Assembly: GCA_018333395.1 (NCBI GenBank)
Contig: JAGXSQ010000076.1
Location: 1-18,548 of the forward strand
Source: Dethiobacter sp.
GTDB lineage: Bacteria; Bacillota_D; Dethiobacteria; Dethiobacterales; Dethiobacteraceae
Direction: 5' to 3'
Length of the DNA stretch: 18,548 bases
Below are positions 1 to 6,631 of the stretch, in pieces (positions within the stretch are counted from its first letter, which is position 1; each line of letters starts with the position of its first letter). The notes under the pieces are model-generated. The model made no database searches, was not told where the DNA came from, and was given only the letters and a program-made list of their open reading frames with translations. The translations under genes were made by a program, and so were the position numbers.

Positions 1-126
1 GCCGCGGCAGGCAGGGCAACGGACCGGGTTGTTTTCAAAACCCTTTTCCGCATAAAACGCCTGCTCGCCAGTGGTGAAAACAAAGTCTTGTTTGCAATCG
101 CGACAGCTCAACGTTTTGTCTACCAT
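1..126 (-). CDS. Zinc-ribbon domain protein (partial, runs off the left edge)
   Basis: The first 42 codons of a gene on the minus strand are visible, starting at ATG 126 behind a perfect AGGAGGT site at 134-140 (7-nt spacing). The peptide has two CxxC knuckles, C8-C11 and C37-C40, around a segment containing GEQAFYAEKGF. This is the pattern of the small 'probable zinc-ribbon domain' family (zf-trcl type). The four cysteines should bind one zinc ion. The role of this family is not established, and nucleic-acid or protein binding is only a guess. The 3' end lies outside the window. The leader can pair with the ribosome site (136-203), which suggests translational control. Family call fairly sure, function unknown. 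Confidence 0.75.
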   Translation of the reverse strand, partial: MVDKTLSCRDCKQDFVFTTGEQAFYAEKGFENNPVRCPACRG

Positions 127-135
127 GGTTCAGAC

Positions 136-203
136 CTCCTTTGTTAGTGGTTCCCCTGTTTTCCGGACGAGTGGTAAGTAGTGAAATCTAACCAACAAAG
201 GAG
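136..203 (-). promoter_or_regulatory. Leader hairpin that can sequester the ribosome site
   Basis: In the minus-strand transcript CTCCTTTGTT (from 203-194) is perfectly complementary to AACAAAGGAG (from 145-136), and the downstream arm contains most of the AGGAGGT ribosome site of the zinc-ribbon gene. The loop is 48 nt. A 10-bp stem covering the Shine-Dalgarno sequence suggests translational control, for example by temperature, ribosome binding or a partner molecule. The trigger cannot be read from sequence. Confidence 0.5.
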
Positions 204-245
204 TTAGGATTCCAGTTTAACCTGCGGATAAACAGCGGTAACTAC

Positions 246-275
246 ATTATACAATGTTCCTTCAGCAAAAAGCAA
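246..275 (-). promoter_or_regulatory. Putative sigma-A promoter of the zinc-ribbon gene
   Basis: On the minus strand TTGCTT (275-270) lies 18 nt before a perfect TATAAT (251-246). Transcription would start near 239 and give a leader of about 113 nt before ATG 126. The -10 box is consensus, the -35 weaker. Confidence 0.5.
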
Positions 276-358
276 ATAAAAAAACATTTTTCTTATAAAG
301 ATTTTATAATGAATAGCTTTTCGATGTAGCTTGTTTTGCAAAAAACCTGACACTCGGG

Positions 359-901
359 CTATCTCTTCGCACGTCTGTCTCTGACAAAAATGCTGCCGGG
401 TATTGCCTTGGCATGCTTCTTCAGTTGAGCGGCAGTCTCCGCAAGCAACCCGTAATCCTTTTGCTCTTCACATTCCACAATAGCCATCGTGACGGAAGTC
501 AGGGGTAACCACTCCTGCCTGCCGAAACGGTCTTGACCGTAAAATGCTTTCCTGACCCGGTCCTCAGCGGAAAAGCAACTACCTACCAGGCGGTCGAACA
601 GTTGCATAATCTTCCGGCAGATTTGCGTCGCATATTCCGGTATGGTAATTACAATAAGGTCGTCACCACCGATGTGACCGACGAAGTATTCCTGCCCGCC
701 GTATTTACTGGTGCAGTGCACAATTATTTTGGCTAAGAGCACAATCATTTGGTCGCCGTGTTTGAAGCCGTAAGTGTCGTTATAAGACTTAAACCGGTCC
801 AGGTCGACATAGATTACGCTGCTGGTTTTGGCGTGACGGGCTCTTCTGGACAGCTCTTCCTCAATGGCCAAATTCCCGGGCAGGCCGGTCAAAGGATTCA
901 T
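359..901 (-). CDS. GGDEF domain protein (C-terminal part of a broken c-di-GMP gene)
   Basis: The 180-residue product begins with NPLTGLPGN and contains FIDLDRFK-like residues 31-38 (YVDLDRFK) and HIGGDDL at 76-82. These are the substrate-binding and catalytic landmarks of diguanylate cyclase GGDEF domains, here as GGDDL. No RxxD inhibitory site is seen. The NPLTGLPGN form is typical of GGDEF domains at the C-terminus of longer multi-domain regulators. The same frame is open upstream without a start back to 973 and encodes QIELAKGMNPLTG, which looks like the natural linker, so the ATG at 901 was probably once an internal Met. That ATG overlaps the stop of the upstream remnant (ATGA), so coupled translation of a free GGDEF domain is possible. 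Activity is uncertain. Confidence 0.7.
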   Translation of the reverse strand: MNPLTGLPGNLAIEEELSRRARHAKTSSVIYVDLDRFKSYNDTYGFKHGDQMIVLLAKIIVHCTSKYGGQEYFVGHIGGDDLIVITIPEYATQICRKIMQLFDRLVGSCFSAEDRVRKAFYGQDRFGRQEWLPLTSVTMAIVECEEQKDYGLLAETAAQLKKHAKAIPGSIFVRDRRAKR

Positions 902-1140
902 GCCTTTAGCAAGTTCAATTTGGCTGTTATTAAACCCTGCAACTGCAGGATTTCGTGGAAGTTCTTGATATCAATGAAAATGAGGCCGACAGCGGTGCTG
1001 CCGACGGTGGCCCTTTTAACTTTGTTGACAAGAGATGTGTAGTTACATTGAAAACTTGAGCTATGCTTTCCGTGCCGGCGGGAAAACAGGTCGTAAGCTG
1101 CCCTGTGGATGCCTCTGATAATAGTACTCACCTCTGTCAA
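898..1140 (-). pseudogene. N-terminal remnant of the same GGDEF-type regulator
   Basis: An 80-codon reading frame, starting at TTG 1140 or more likely GTG 1131, includes VGLIFIDIKNFHEI. That resembles the first strand and helix of a divergent GGDEF-like domain. It then stops at 898 in a different frame from the GGDEF domain downstream. Stop codons lie directly upstream of the TTG, so the gene begins here. Reading across about 920-940, family-like sequence passes from this frame into the frame of the 359-901 domain. That fits an internal deletion combined with a frameshift that joined an N-terminal piece to the C-terminal GGDEF domain. It could also be a short independent peptide that translationally couples to the GGDEF domain, which I think less likely. 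Confidence 0.5.
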
Positions 1141-1224
1141 TTATCAGGTAATGTTATTTTACACGGCCACTTTTTTCGCGCAACCATTAACAGACTTTTA
1201 CCTGCTTGGCCGGACAAACCGGCT

Positions 1225-1983
1225 CTAGCCCATTTTACCGGTCAGGTATGCCTCTGTACGGCTGTCCACGGCATGCACAAACAGCTCGGCCGTGGGGCCG
1301 GCTTCCACCAGTTCGCCGTTTAGGACAAAGGCCGTCTGACGGGAGATGCGGGCGGCCTGTTGCATATTGTGGGTAACAATGACTACCGTGTATTCCTCCT
1401 GCAATTCCTTAATCAGCTCTTCGATGCGCATGGTGCTGACCGGGTCGAGCGAGGCGCACGGTTCATCCATCAAAAAGACTTCCGGCTCAACGGCCAGGGC
1501 GCGGGCGATGCACAGGCGCTGTTGCTGCCCTCCTGAGAGCAGGGCCCCCGGGCGATCAAGGCAGTCTTTCACTTCTTCCCAGAGCGCCGCCTTGCGCAGG
1601 CAGGCTTCCACCCGTTCCTCAAGGGCACGGCCGTGTTCACGGCCGTGCAGGCGCAAACCGCTGGCCACGTTTTCAAAGACTGACAGGTGCGGGAAGGGGT
1701 TGGGTTTTTGAAAAATCATGCCTACGCGCCGCCGCAGCTCAACCCGGTCGGTAGCGGCATCCAGGATATTTTCAGCACCTACGGTGATTTTTCCGGCAAT
1801 ACTGACTCCGGCATACAGGTCATACAAGCGGTTAATGCAGCGCAGCAGGGTGGTTTTTCCGCAGCCGGAAGGACCGATTAAGGCCGTCACTTCTTTGCGG
1901 CGGGCAAACAAGGAAACGTTGTTCAGCACCTGCTGCCGCCCAAACCAGAACGACAGGTTTTCAATCTTAACGTCCAGAGCCAA
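1225..1983 (-). CDS. pstB: Phosphate ABC transporter ATP-binding protein PstB
   Basis: PstB is the ATPase of the high-affinity PstSCAB phosphate importer and works on the inner face of the membrane. The 252-residue product shows Walker [10 protein letters not shown] (37-45), Q-loop FQKPNPFP (91-98, typical of PstB), signature LSGGQQQR (149-156), Walker B VFLMDEP (169-175) and the switch His in VTHNM (about 205). The family length is about 250. I chose TTG 1983 because AGGAGGGG lies 6 nt upstream and the codon follows the pstA stop by 1 nt. A longer TTG start at 2010 would run through that ribosome site. It is the last gene of the operon; the phoU gene that often follows pstB is absent. Confidence 0.95.
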   Translation of the reverse strand: MALDVKIENLSFWFGRQQVLNNVSLFARRKEVTALIGPSGCGKTTLLRCINRLYDLYAGVSIAGKITVGAENILDAATDRVELRRRVGMIFQKPNPFPHLSVFENVASGLRLHGREHGRALEERVEACLRKAALWEEVKDCLDRPGALLSGGQQQRLCIARALAVEPEVFLMDEPCASLDPVSTMRIEELIKELQEEYTVVIVTHNMQQAARISRQTAFVLNGELVEAGPTAELFVHAVDSRTEAYLTGKMG

Positions 1984-1984
1984 T

Positions 1985-2827
1985 TTATCCCCTCCTGTTT
2001 CTGACAGCAATAAACAACTGGGCAGCCATATTAAGCGACAGCACCATCACTACCAGAACGAGGGCCGCTCCCCAGGCTTGCTGTTGCCAGTCCGGAAACG
2101 GGCTGATGGCGTAAGTGTAAATCAGCACCGGCAGACTGGCGGTGGGCTGCAGCAGGTTTTCAGGCCAGAAGACGCTGGAGAGCGCCGTCAGCAGAACGGG
2201 CGCCGTCTGGCCGGCGGCCAGCGCCACGGCCAGCATCACGCCTACGGCAATCCCGGAGGCCGCCGCCGGCAGGACCAGCCTGAGCACGGTCTGTTTTTTG
2301 CTGGCGCCAAGCGCGAGAGACGCCTCCCGCCAGCTGTTTGGGACGAGGCGCAGCATTTCTTCGGCGGAAAGGGTAATAACCGGCAGCATCATCAGCGCCA
2401 GGGCGATGCCGCCCGCCAGCGCCGAATAGCGGCCTGTGCGCAGCACGAGCAAGGCAAAAACAAATATACCGATAATCAGGGAGGGAACTCCGCTCAGCAC
2501 TCTGGCGGCAAAGCGGGTGGCTGCGGCCAGCCTGCTTTGCGGGTTCTGGTCAAGATACACGGCGGCGGCTACTCCGCAGGGCACGGCCAGCAAGGTGCCA
2601 AACGCCACCATGACCATGCTGCCCAGCAAAGCGTTGCCGATTCCTCCGCCCGGCACTCCCACAGGTGTGGGTAAGGCGGTCAGAAAAGTCGCACTGATGA
2701 CGCCGGCGCCGCGGCGGTAAATATAGTAAAGGATTAGAAACAACACAGAGATGGCGAGCAGCGCTGACAGGCGGCAAGCAAATTCCGGCACGATGCTTTT
2801 GAGCAGACGCCACTTCTTGTCAGGCAT
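1985..2827 (-). CDS. pstA: Phosphate ABC transporter permease PstA
   Basis: This is a 280-residue polytopic membrane protein with about six hydrophobic segments, the first at about 21-38. Its cytoplasmic EAA loop (REASLALGASKKQTVLRLVLP region) is the coupling helix that contacts PstB. It pairs with PstC to form the phosphate channel. ATG 2827 overlaps the end of pstC by 8 nt (ATGCCTGA), so translation is probably coupled. The stop is 1 nt before pstB. Length and order match PstA of other Firmicutes. Confidence 0.93.
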   Translation of the reverse strand: MPDKKWRLLKSIVPEFACRLSALLAISVLFLILYYIYRRGAGVISATFLTALPTPVGVPGGGIGNALLGSMVMVAFGTLLAVPCGVAAAVYLDQNPQSRLAAATRFAARVLSGVPSLIIGIFVFALLVLRTGRYSALAGGIALALMMLPVITLSAEEMLRLVPNSWREASLALGASKKQTVLRLVLPAAASGIAVGVMLAVALAAGQTAPVLLTALSSVFWPENLLQPTASLPVLIYTYAISPFPDWQQQAWGAALVLVVMVLSLNMAAQLFIAVRNRRG

Positions 2828-3803
2828 AACGCGTAACCCTGCCTTTCCCCTTTAATTTGGCAGTCCGCCCGGCACCGCCGGACCACCGGCCTGTCCGGTA
2901 AACGAGGCAGACGGCCGTCAGGTTGATCAGCAGCGTAATAATAAATAGCAGCAGGCCGAGCAGGAGCAGGGAAGAAAGGTGCAGGCCGAAAGCCTCCGGG
3001 AACTCGTTGACCACCTGCGAGGCAGCGGTCTGCGCCGGAGCCAGCAGGGAGGACGGGATCACGTTGGCGTTGCCGATGACCATGGTGACGGCCATGGCCT
3101 CACCGATGGCCCGGCCGAGCGCCAGCAGGAGTGCGCCGGTTATCCCCGTCTTGCTGACCGGCAGTACCACACGAGCAATCATTTCCCAGCGGGTGGCTCC
3201 CAGGGCGAACATCCCCTCGCGCAAGTCCTGAGGCACCGCCCGCATCACTTCCCGGGAAATGGCGGCAATAGTCGGCAAAATCATCATCGTCAGAATCAAG
3301 CCGGCAGTCAATACGCCCACCCCGATAGACGGACCCTGGAAAAAGGGCAAAAAACCTAAGCGGCTTTCCAAAAAAAGGCCAGGGCCTGTCCGCATCCAGG
3401 GCACCAGCACGAAAATGCCCCATACGCCGTAAACTACGCTGGGGACGGCTGCCAGCAGCTCTACCAGGAAAGAAACGGGTTTTTTCAGCCAGATTGGTGC
3501 CAGTTCACTTAAAAATATAGCGGCACCTACACCAAGCGGTCCGGCCAGGGCCAGGGCCAGCAGGGAGGTGATGACGGTGCCGAGGATGGCCGGCGCAGCG
3601 CCATACTTGTCTGCCACCGGATCCCAGACGGAAGAAAACAGGAAAGCGGGTCCGAAAGCCCTTAAGGCAGGCCACGCTCCCCACAGGACAACCAGGAAAA
3701 TTGCTCCTACCAGCAACAACAGGCCGGCGGCCGCCGCAGCGGTCAGATACGGGAAAACGCCTTCCCCGTTTGGCCTGGGGGAAGTACGTTCTATTTGCTC
3801 CAT
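2820..3803 (-). CDS. pstC: Phosphate ABC transporter permease PstC
   Basis: The 327-residue permease has a short charged cytoplasmic N-terminus, a first membrane helix at about 20-45 and further helices at about 72-100, 110-135, 160-182, 222-245 and 275-302. The EAA-type loop REGMFALGATRWEMIARVVLP (195-215) is clear, followed by GRAIGEAMAV, a well conserved PstC segment. ATG 3801-3803 is preceded by GGAG at a normal distance. It lies downstream of pstS beyond a strong hairpin (3862-3902) and overlaps pstA by 8 nt. The C-terminal tail is basic. Confidence 0.94.
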   Translation of the reverse strand: MEQIERTSPRPNGEGVFPYLTAAAAAGLLLLVGAIFLVVLWGAWPALRAFGPAFLFSSVWDPVADKYGAAPAILGTVITSLLALALAGPLGVGAAIFLSELAPIWLKKPVSFLVELLAAVPSVVYGVWGIFVLVPWMRTGPGLFLESRLGFLPFFQGPSIGVGVLTAGLILTMMILPTIAAISREVMRAVPQDLREGMFALGATRWEMIARVVLPVSKTGITGALLLALGRAIGEAMAVTMVIGNANVIPSSLLAPAQTAASQVVNEFPEAFGLHLSSLLLLGLLLFIITLLINLTAVCLVYRTGRWSGGAGRTAKLKGKGRVTRYA

Positions 3804-3861
3804 TAAATTCGTCTCCTTTCTTCCTTTAGCGAAGAAAACGATTCGGTACTTTAACGGCTGC

Positions 3862-3902
3862 AGCGGCAGGTGTTTTGACGGAAGACCAAAACTCCTGCCG
3901 CT
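3862..3902 (-). promoter_or_regulatory. Intercistronic hairpin between pstS and pstC
   Basis: AGCGGCAGG-T-GTTTTG (3862-3877) pairs with CAAAAC-T-CCTGCCGCT (3887-3902), giving 15 base pairs with one T/T mismatch and a 9-nt loop. No T-tract follows on the minus strand, so it is not a standard terminator. Its place just after the pstS stop fits an RNA processing, stabilising or partial attenuation element that keeps binding-protein mRNA above permease mRNA. Such elements are known from other binding-protein transport operons; the role here is inferred. Confidence 0.65.
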
Positions 3903-3926
3903 ATAGCAAAGTTTACGGGCACGGTC

Positions 3927-5399
3927 TTACCGCCAGATGGGTGCCTTGTTATGGTTAATGCTCTGCAACTGTTCGCGCACCCTGTCAATCACTCCCTGTG
4001 GCAGCGGGGCATAGAACAGGTCGGCGGCAAACGGCTCCAGGTTGCGTTCCACCACGGCCCAGCGCAGGAAATCAACGATGACCCGGGCCTTGTTAGCGTC
4101 AGCCTGGTCGCGGTGTACCAAGATCCAGGTCAGGCCGACAATCGGGTAAGCGTCAGTGCCGGGAGAGTTGGTCGGGTGGTCCAGGGGGCCGACGTCGGCG
4201 GCAGCGGCGGCAGCGGTGGTCGCTTCCACGGTTGGCACAACAAAATTGCCGGCACGGTTGCGCAATGCTACGGTGTTTAGTCTGTTCAGGAAGGCGGTGG
4301 ACAGTTCCACGTAGCCGACGGCGCCGGGAAGCTGACCGACCTGGGCGGCTACGCCTTCGTTGCCGCGGGCGCCGATATTGCCGGCGGCGGGCCAGGAGAC
4401 CGTGGTGCCTCTACCGGGCCCTGTTCTCCACGCTTCGCTGACCTTGGACAGGTAGTCTGTAAAGATAAAAGTGGTGCCGCTGGAGTCCGAGCGGCGGACA
4501 ACGGTGATACGCTGGTCAGGCAAGCGTACGCCAGGATTGAGCGTCGCAATGCGGGTATCGTTCCAGTTGGTGATAACACCCCGGAAAATGTCGGCCAGCA
4601 CCTCGCCCGTCAGGCGCAAGCCCGTCCCAGCACCGGGGACATTATAAACAACGGCCACAGCACCCATCACAGTGGGCACATGCAAAATCTCGTTCGGCCT
4701 GACCTGCGCCTGCTGTTCGGGGGTCAGCGGCGCGTCGCTGCCGGCAAAATCGAACGTCCCCCCGAGAATACCCCTGATGCCGGCGCCGGAACCTACCGAG
4801 GCATAGTCAATGCGGATAGCCGGGCTGGTGATACGGGCATATTCGTGGACCAACCTTTGATAAAGAGGATTGGGGAAAGTGGCTCCGCCAGTGGTCAGGC
4901 GCAGCTCACGATCAAGCGGCGAGCGTCTCTTGGATGCTTCGGTACTCGCTATTCTGACGACGCGCCGGACGCCGTCCCATTCTACCAGAGCGCCCAGAGC
5001 CTCACCTATAAAACGGAACGGGACCAATGTGCGCCTCCCAAGAATTTGCGCCGGTTGGTCAAGCGTCTGCGGGCTGCCGTTGACGGTGGCCGTGCTGTTG
5101 CCGATCACCAGCGAGATGACATTGCCCGCCTTGCGCCCGGTAACGGTCTGGGTGGCTGCCTCCCAGGAAACATCGGCTCCCAAAGTTTCAAAGATGACGC
5201 GCAGCGGCACCATGGTGCGGGCTCTGGCACCGGTGCCGACAATGACCGGCTGAACCTCGCTTGCCACAGTGCGTCCGTCAAACTCGATTGCTATGGGGCG
5301 GCGGGCCTGTGCCATGGCGGCAGCGGGCAGCAGGGAAACGAGCAGGCCCAGACACACTAAAACAGTAAGTATTCGCGCAGGTAATAATTTTTTCCTCAA
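3927..5399 (-). CDS. pstS: Phosphate-binding protein PstS with N-terminal copper-amine-oxidase-type domain
   Basis: The 490-residue protein is about 150-200 residues longer than usual PstS. A signal peptide (basic start, hydrophobic 8-24, likely cut near AMA-QA at 30) is followed by a Cu_amine_oxidN1-like domain at about 36-152, seen as two repeats with MVPLRVIFETLGADVSWE and LVPFRFIGEALGALVEWD. The PBP-like phosphate-binding domain spans 166-490 with TTGGATFPNPLY (169-180), SVGSGAGI (201-208), DFAGSD (217-222) and RRSDSSGTT (302-310), the loops that hold phosphate. There is no lipobox Cys, so the usual lipid anchor of Gram-positive PstS appears absent. An Ala tract near 393-403 is low complexity. 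The TTG start at 5399 has AAGGAGGAG 8 nt upstream. It supplies phosphate to PstCAB. Confidence 0.93.
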   Translation of the reverse strand: MRKKLLPARILTVLVCLGLLVSLLPAAAMAQARRPIAIEFDGRTVASEVQPVIVGTGARARTMVPLRVIFETLGADVSWEAATQTVTGRKAGNVISLVIGNSTATVNGSPQTLDQPAQILGRRTLVPFRFIGEALGALVEWDGVRRVVRIASTEASKRRSPLDRELRLTTGGATFPNPLYQRLVHEYARITSPAIRIDYASVGSGAGIRGILGGTFDFAGSDAPLTPEQQAQVRPNEILHVPTVMGAVAVVYNVPGAGTGLRLTGEVLADIFRGVITNWNDTRIATLNPGVRLPDQRITVVRRSDSSGTTFIFTDYLSKVSEAWRTGPGRGTTVSWPAAGNIGARGNEGVAAQVGQLPGAVGYVELSTAFLNRLNTVALRNRAGNFVVPTVEATTAAAAAADVGPLDHPTNSPGTDAYPIVGLTWILVHRDQADANKARVIVDFLRWAVVERNLEPFAADLFYAPLPQGVIDRVREQLQSINHNKAPIWR

Positions 5400-5523
5400 G
5401 ACAAATTCTCCTCCTTAAAATTTTTTTACCTTAATGCTACTCTTGAAAAATGAGCGGTGCCGCAAACGCGTTGTTACAGCAAAATATGCCGCCCCTCCTT
5501 TCAGGGCGTGATTTCCTGTCTGC

Positions 5524-5579
5524 GCCCGTCTTTCCCGCTGCGGGCAGGTGCTTGGGCAACCGGGCAGGACGGGCTTTTT
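5524..5579 (+). terminator. Plus-strand branched hairpin with T-tract
   Basis: GCCCGTC (5524-5530) pairs with GACGGGC (5568-5574), followed directly by TTTTT (5575-5579). Inside are a CCCG-CTG-CGGG hairpin (5534-5544) and TGCTTGG-GCAA-CCGGGCA (5549-5566), a stem closed by a GNRA tetraloop. Two pairs of the second stem are G-U on the plus strand and would be A-C mismatches on the minus strand, so the structure belongs to a plus-strand RNA. No intact plus-strand gene lies upstream. It may end a small RNA antisense to the pst leader, or be the leader or riboswitch remnant of the lost EamA-type gene. I do not recognise the fold as a known class. Confidence 0.6.
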
Positions 5580-5587
5580 AGATGTCT

Positions 5588-5644
5588 TAATCTTAACAAA
5601 GCAATGTTAAACAGAATCGGGATTTAAGTTAAGCGAAGATTATA
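5588..5644 (-). promoter_or_regulatory. Putative pst control region with TTAACA-type boxes
   Basis: On the minus strand upstream of pstS there is TATAAT at 5644-5639 and several TTAAC-like hexamers: TTAACT at 5632-5627, TTAACA at 5610-5605, and TTAAGA at 5596-5591 and 5590-5585. TTAACA repeats are the Pho-box type bound by PhoP in Bacillus. TTAACA-N6-TGTTAA at 5593-5610 is a perfect palindrome. No good -35 goes with the TATAAT, as is common for activator-dependent promoters. Another -10 closer to the gene is possible. The leader would be over 200 nt. Confidence 0.4.
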
Positions 5645-5651
5645 TGTTGGT

Positions 5652-5686
5652 TAAAAATAGAAAAACCACCCGACATTTACGGGTGG
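5652..5686 (-). terminator. Orphan rho-independent terminator on the minus strand
   Basis: On the minus strand CCACCCG (5686-5680) and CGGGTGG (5672-5666) form a perfect 7-bp stem with a 7-nt loop, followed by TTTTTCTATTTTTA (5665-5652). This is a textbook intrinsic terminator. No minus-strand gene reads into it, because the DNA to its right is occupied by plus-strand sequence. It may be left from a deleted gene, or it may shield the pst promoter from antisense transcripts. Confidence 0.7.
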
Positions 5687-5690
5687 CTAG

Positions 5691-5831
5691 CGGCTGGTCT
5701 ACGCTTATACGGCACTGGCCGCTATTTTCCTGGCGGAAACGCTGACTCTCGTCCAATTGTTGGGCGGCGTACTTGTCCTAGCTTCTGCCGTCCTGGTAAA
5801 CAGAAAAAAAGAAGATACCATGGGAAATTGA
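5691..5831 (+). pseudogene. C-terminal remnant of an EamA/DMT-family transporter
   Basis: An open frame of 46 codons ending with TGA at 5829-5831 encodes YTALAAIFLAETLTLVQLLG followed by GVLVLASAVLVNRKKED. This matches the last two helices of EamA drug/metabolite transporters, where an FLGE-x-LT-x-x-QLLGGxLIL pattern precedes a final LxNR. Full family members are about 290-300 residues with ten helices. Here the frame is closed by TAG at 5688-5690 and no start codon or earlier helix is present. The 5' part of the gene has been lost, with the breakpoint near the minus-strand terminator. Confidence 0.75.
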
Positions 5832-5856
5832 AAAAAGTGCTTGTCTTGGCTATAAT
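5828..5856 (+). promoter_or_regulatory. Promoter of the prenylglyceryl phosphate synthase gene
   Basis: TTGAAA (5828-5833), a 17-nt spacer and TATAAT (5851-5856) make a near-consensus vegetative promoter. Transcription should start near 5863. The promoter overlaps the stop of the EamA remnant, and its position rules out starts before about 5863 for the downstream gene. Confidence 0.8.
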
Positions 5857-5893
5857 GGTTCCATATAATGACCGACAGAAAGGGCAGGTAGCG

Positions 5894-6631
5894 ATGAAAG
5901 TACGGAGAATACTGGAAGAAATAATCGCCTGGCGTCCGGCTCATCTGACATTAATTGACCCAGACAAGCAACAGCCGGAGCGGGCTGGAGAAATTGCGGC
6001 TATTGCTGACCAGCTTGGGACGGACGGATTCCTGGTTGGCGGCTCAAGCGGCATCTGCCAGACGAACCTTTCCGCAACCGTAGAGGCGCTCAAAGCGGTG
6101 ACCGAAAAGCCGGTTATCTTTTTCCCCGGCCAGGACAAGAAGGCATACAGCATGCGCTTTGACGCCGTCCTTTTTCTCTCTCTGCTCAATTCGCGCCATG
6201 TGCACTATGTAATCCGTGCGCAGGCGCAAAGCGCCCAGTTGCTGAAAAAAGCGGAGGTGGAGACAATCTCGGTCGGTTACCTTATCGTTGCGCCGGGGAT
6301 GCGCGTGGGAGAGGTAGGGGAGGCGGATCTCCTTGGCCGGGAAGAGCAGGGGGTGGCCAGCGGCTACGCTGTTGCGGCGGAAATGATGGGCCTAAGGTAT
6401 CTTTACCTGGAATGTGGCAGCGGGTCACCCGTCACCGTGCCCCCGGAGATGGTCCGGGCGGTAAAAAGAGCCGTTGATCTTCCCGTTATTGTCGGCGGGG
6501 GAATTCGTACTGCGGCAGCAGCCAGACAGCTCATCGCTGCCGGAGCCGACATTCTTGTCACGGGCACACTGGTAGAGCGACACGAATTTCGCCAGCAGCT
6601 GGCGGAGATTATTACCACGGTGCGCAACTGA
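5894..6631 (+). CDS. Geranylgeranylglyceryl/heptaprenylglyceryl phosphate synthase family protein (PcrB-like)
   Basis: The family joins a long prenyl diphosphate to sn-glycerol-1-phosphate through an ether bond, the first step of archaeal-type lipids; bacterial PcrB uses heptaprenyl diphosphate. The 245-residue TIM-barrel protein shows LTLIDPDK (18-25), VGGSSG (48-53), IFFPG (75-79), YLIVAPGMRVGEVGEADL (129-146), YLECGSGSP (171-179) and VGGGIR (200-205) with VTGTLVE (222-228) for phosphate binding. The PGxxVGxVG loop and YLEcGSG resemble group II enzymes (archaea, Bacteroidetes) more than Bacillus PcrB. Chain length is not readable. ATG 5894 is chosen because a promoter lies inside any longer frame; the ribosome site is weak (AGGT). 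Its stop overlaps the next start (TGATG). Confidence 0.88.
   Translation: MKVRRILEEIIAWRPAHLTLIDPDKQQPERAGEIAAIADQLGTDGFLVGGSSGICQTNLSATVEALKAVTEKPVIFFPGQDKKAYSMRFDAVLFLSLLNSRHVHYVIRAQAQSAQLLKKAEVETISVGYLIVAPGMRVGEVGEADLLGREEQGVASGYAVAAEMMGLRYLYLECGSGSPVTVPPEMVRAVKRAVDLPVIVGGGIRTAAAARQLIAAGADILVTGTLVERHEFRQQLAEIITTVRN

Larger units (their letters stand above)
5400..5690. other. Non-coding stretch between pstS and the transporter remnant
   Basis: No credible gene is visible in these 291 bases. They hold the pstS ribosome site, a CGCCC/GGGCG inverted repeat at about 5490-5508, the plus-strand branched hairpin with T-tract, the TTAACA-type boxes and TATAAT of the probable pst promoter, and a minus-strand terminator at 5652-5686. 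Confidence 0.6.

Noticed and set aside
1205..1224. Terminator after pstB
   Set aside because: A GCCGG/CCGGC hairpin is present but has only 5 bp and no T-tract.
1718..2674. Long plus-strand reading frame opposite pstA/pstB
   Set aside because: It is rich in Arg, Gln and His, as expected for the complement of GC-rich membrane-protein genes; pstA and pstB on the other strand are certain.
4199..4225. Micro-repeat of GCGGCAGCG type in pstS
   Set aside because: It encodes an Ala-rich linker in frame; ordinary low-complexity coding sequence.
5480..5580. Known riboswitch (c-di-GMP, cobalamin, ZTP, guanidine, NiCo, TPP, FMN)
   Set aside because: None of the conserved core sequences I know for these classes is present, despite GC-rich hairpins and a short resemblance to GGGCA-type loops.
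5828..5893. Longer N-terminus for the PcrB-like protein starting at TTG 5828
   Set aside because: This stretch contains the -35 and -10 boxes of a near-consensus promoter, so it is not translated; homologues begin near the ATG at 5894.
5705..5944. Minus-strand reading frame feeding the orphan terminator at 5652-5686
   Set aside because: It has no ribosome site, its product looks like non-coding sequence, and it lies antisense to the EamA remnant and the PcrB-like gene.
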